A DNA stretch of 64,000 nt from CAVPTL01 sp963727235. Lineage in GTDB: Bacteria > Actinomycetota > Thermoleophilia > Gaiellales > JAICJC01. Within the stretch, counting starts at the first letter, position 1; each line of letters opens with the position of its first letter. Shown one piece after another: positions 61,690 through 64,000 of the stretch. The position numbers and the translations under genes are program-made. The notes under the pieces are model-generated. The model was given only the letters and a program-made list of their open reading frames with translations. It made no database searches and had not been told where the DNA came from. The stretch spans positions 124,001-188,000 of the forward strand of contig CAVSFZ010000020.1 of assembly GCA_963727235.1 (NCBI GenBank), given 5' to 3'.

Positions 61690-62747
61690 CATCCGACGGC
61701 ACGACCCGAAGCGGGCCGCAGCGCCGTGTCGCCCGCCTCGCCGACGTCGCCGAGCGCGCCGGCGTCGGCACCTCGATCGCCTCACGCGTGCTCAACGACG
61801 ACCCGACCGTCGGGGTGCGGCCCGAGACCAGGGAGCGAATCCTCGCGGCGGCGGCCGAGCTCAACTACCGGCCGAACGCCGCAGCCCGCGGGCTCAAGTC
61901 GCAGCGCACGACCACCATCGGCCTGGTCATCCCCAACCTCGCCTACCCCGTCAACTCCGAGATCATCCACGGCGCCGAGCGGGCCGCGTCGGAGGCCGGC
62001 TATGTGCTCTTGATCGCGGACGCCGAGGAGTTCATGCAGGCGGGCCAGGCGTACCACCGGTTGCTGCTGGAAGGGCGAGTCGACGGGCTGATGCTCGCGA
62101 GCGCGTCGACAGCCGAGCCGCTGCTGCGCGAGATTCTGAACACCGACCTGCCGCTGATCCTGGTCAATCGCCGCGCGGGGTCGCTGGCGCCGAGCGTGAC
62201 GATCGACGACGCCCTTGGCATGCGCATGGGCGTGGAGCATCTGATCGAACTCGGCCACACGGATATCGGCTACGTCTCTGGTCCGAGCGACGCCGACACC
62301 GCCCAACGCCGGCTCGAGGGATTCGTGAGCGCGCTGGGTGCCGCCGGGCTGGAGGAGTGGCGCGACCGGATCGTGGAATCGTCGTTCGACGAGGCCGGCG
62401 GATACGCGGCGTGCGAGGAACTCCTCCGGCGCTGGCCCGAGCGTCCCACCGCCGTTGCGGTGTGGAGTGTGGCTGCGGCGATCGGCGTGCTCGCGGCGCT
62501 CGCCGGCGCGGGCATCCGAGTCCCTGAGGACGTGTCGGTGGTGGCCTTCCATGACGCCCCGCTTGCGGCATACGTGCAGCCCCCGCTAACCACGGTGCGG
62601 ATGCCGCTCGGCGAGATGGCCGAGCTCGGAGTCAAGGCGCTGATTGACCGGATTGACGGCAAGGCGGTCGAGAGCCAGATACTCCAGACCCGGCCAACTG
62701 TGGTTGTGCGCCGATCCACCAGCCGACCGCCGGGCGGGCCAATTTGA
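61686..62747 (+). CDS. LacI-family transcriptional regulator 1
   Basis: 353 residues. The N-terminal helix-turn-helix VARLADVAERAGVGTSIASRVLNDDPTVGVRPETRERI and hinge YRPNAAARGLKSQRT are followed by a periplasmic-binding-like effector domain. The recognition segment TSIASRVLNDD is almost the same as in the next gene, so both should see similar operators. Five such operators lie in the surrounding 16 kb. Inducer unknown; probably the imported compound or a product of the M20 step. Confidence 0.93.
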   Translation: MTSDGTTRSGPQRRVARLADVAERAGVGTSIASRVLNDDPTVGVRPETRERILAAAAELNYRPNAAARGLKSQRTTTIGLVIPNLAYPVNSEIIHGAERAASEAGYVLLIADAEEFMQAGQAYHRLLLEGRVDGLMLASASTAEPLLREILNTDLPLILVNRRAGSLAPSVTIDDALGMRMGVEHLIELGHTDIGYVSGPSDADTAQRRLEGFVSALGAAGLEEWRDRIVESSFDEAGGYAACEELLRRWPERPTAVAVWSVAAAIGVLAALAGAGIRVPEDVSVVAFHDAPLAAYVQPPLTTVRMPLGEMAELGVKALIDRIDGKAVESQILQTRPTVVVRRSTSRPPGGPI

Positions 62748-63892
62748 CTTCGCCGTCCGGTCACGGGACGATTCGGACTGTCCGAGTCGTTGGCGGCAGG
62801 AGCGACGTTACGCCCAGGAGCGAACCCAATTCCACGCGCCAGAAGTCCCGTGGGACACCGGCGGGCCCAAAGGCGGCGGCACCAGTGCGTCTGCGCGACG
62901 TGGCCGCGGCCGCGGGGGTGAACCCCTCGATCGCCTCGCGGATTCTCAACGACGACCCGACGCTTTCGGCGCGGGCCGAGACCCGCGACCGGGTGCGAGA
63001 GGCTGCCCGCGAGCTCGGCTACACACCCAACGCGTTCGCGCGCGGACTGCGCATGCGCGGCACCACGACCCTCGGGCTCGTGCTCTCGGACGTGAGTGGC
63101 GCGGCCAGCGCCGACCTGATCCAGGGAGCCGAGCGCCAGGCCGCGAAGGACGGCTACGTGGTATTGCTCGCGGACGCCGACGACCTGCGTGCAAGCGGCT
63201 CGGCGCACCGCCGGCTGCTGCTCGAACGACGGGTGGACGGGCTGCTGATGGCCGACGGCGATGCGGACCCGAGCCTGGTGGGCGAACTGACCGAGCGCCA
63301 GATGCCGTTCGTGTTGATCGACTGGGGGCCGGGTACCGGCGCGCTCTCGGTGTCGGCAGACGACGCCGCCGGAGTGGCGCTCGCCGTCGACCACCTCGCC
63401 GGGCTCGGCCATACCGCAGTCTCCTACGTGGCCGGGGCGGCCAAGAGCGACGCGTCGGCGCGGCGGCTCGAGGCGTACTCTCACTCCCTTGCCCGGCACG
63501 GCCTGATCTCGAGCGGCGAGCTGGTCGACGCCGGCTCGACCGAGGACGCCGGTTTCGGGGCGGCGCAGGAGCTGATGAGCCGCCCCGCGCCGCCCACGGC
63601 GATCGTGCTCGGGAGCATCGCGCAGGCGGTCGGCGCGATGGCGGCGCTACGCGCGGGCGGCTTCGCGCTCCCGGGCGACGTATCGCTGATGGCGATGCAG
63701 GACGCACCGCTCGCGGCGTATCTCGACCCGCCGCTGACCGTCGTGCGGATGCCGATGCGCGAAGTCGCCGAGACAGCCGTCGCCCTGCTCATCAAACGGA
63801 TCCGTGGGGAGGCTGTCGACGACGTGATCGTCGAGACGCCGCCCGAGATCGTCGTGCGCAGGTCGACCGCCCAACCGCCGGCCGGCGCATGA
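62744..63892 (+). CDS. LacI-family transcriptional regulator 2
   Basis: 382 residues. A 47-residue basic tail precedes the helix-turn-helix (VRLRDVAAAAGVNPSIASRILNDDPTLSARAETRDRV). The effector domain follows. The TTG at 62744 overlaps the previous stop as TTGA; a start nearer the DNA-binding domain is possible. A tandem paralogue of regulator 1, it may respond to a different effector at the same sites. Confidence 0.9.
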   Translation: MTSPSGHGTIRTVRVVGGRSDVTPRSEPNSTRQKSRGTPAGPKAAAPVRLRDVAAAAGVNPSIASRILNDDPTLSARAETRDRVREAARELGYTPNAFARGLRMRGTTTLGLVLSDVSGAASADLIQGAERQAAKDGYVVLLADADDLRASGSAHRRLLLERRVDGLLMADGDADPSLVGELTERQMPFVLIDWGPGTGALSVSADDAAGVALAVDHLAGLGHTAVSYVAGAAKSDASARRLEAYSHSLARHGLISSGELVDAGSTEDAGFGAAQELMSRPAPPTAIVLGSIAQAVGAMAALRAGGFALPGDVSLMAMQDAPLAAYLDPPLTVVRMPMREVAETAVALLIKRIRGEAVDDVIVETPPEIVVRRSTAQPPAGA

Positions 63893-64000
63893 GTGCGCCC
63901 CACCCGCACCGGCCGAGCCGCACGCCCGCCTTCCGGGCCGCAGCCGAGCACCTGCCCCAGCACGGACCGCGGCATGGGCGCCGGTCTCGGTTCAGACTGC
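63889..64000 (+). CDS. Partial frame running off the window end
   Basis: The ATG overlaps the LacI 2 stop as ATGA, the coupling used throughout this operon. The frame is open for 37 codons (Pro/Arg/His-rich start MSAPHPHRPSRTPAFRAAAE) to the window edge. No domain can be seen. Coding is inferred from the overlap alone. Confidence 0.4.
   Translation, partial: MSAPHPHRPSRTPAFRAAAEHLPQHGPRHGRRSRFRL

Overview
The window reads as chromosomal DNA of a high-GC Actinomycetota. It has GC-rich coding with almost no intergenic space, many ATGA/GTGA stop-start overlaps, Tat-type lipoprotein signals, several apparent leaderless starts (TAnnnT hexamer 5-8 nt before the start codon) and tRNAs without an encoded CCA. 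The gene mix (CoA-dependent catabolism, peptide and polyamine ABC uptake, Rieske oxygenase, hydantoinases, M20 amidohydrolases) suggests a soil heterotroph. A Thermoleophilia-like lineage is plausible, but no marker gene is present to prove it. There is no phage, transposase, rRNA or CRISPR.

Layout. 0-9.3 kb: 3' end of a secreted protein, a PIG-V-like mannosyltransferase, tRNA-Ser(GCU), a four-gene minus-strand operon (acyl-CoA synthetase, dienoyl-CoA-reductase-type SDR, GNAT, NUDIX), a DMT transporter, a GH16-like secreted protein, and a His-rich protein coupled to a TetR regulator. 9.3-17 kb: a Rieske oxygenase plus Pot-type ABC transporter operon with a hydroxyacid dehydrogenase and an acyl-CoA dehydrogenase. 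Two matched TetR operators lie in the divergent promoter region. 17-27 kb: tRNA-Ser(CGA), hydantoinase/oxoprolinase A and B under a clear promoter, a DUF234 remnant, a peptide ABC uptake set without ATPases, and a proline iminopeptidase-like hydrolase. 27-31.5 kb: a DUF2339 membrane protein, a small graveyard of branched-chain amino-acid transporter fragments, and a PIN toxin/excisionase-like antitoxin pair. 31.5-43.3 kb: CorA, UspA-Kup and TrkA ion-transport genes, two MFS exporters, small membrane and zinc-ribbon proteins, a Vps62-like membrane protein, tRNA-Arg(GCG), and most copies of a palindromic GGTGCC/GGCACC repeat whose ends supply stop codons to the flanking genes.

43.5-64 kb is the most distinctive part. 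It is a compact catabolic island with three M20 amidohydrolases, two family-5 solute-binding proteins, a complete DppBCDF-type transporter, two parallel SDR plus metallo-beta-lactamase-fold modules, a tandem EthD protein, an aminotransferase, a cupin, two alpha/beta hydrolases, and two tandem LacI-family repressors. Five LacI-type operators (core GAAAAnC|GnTTnTC) sit on or next to sigma70-like promoters at four places in the island. The island is therefore probably one co-regulated regulon for import and breakdown of an amide- or peptide-like substrate. The substrate is not identifiable from sequence alone.
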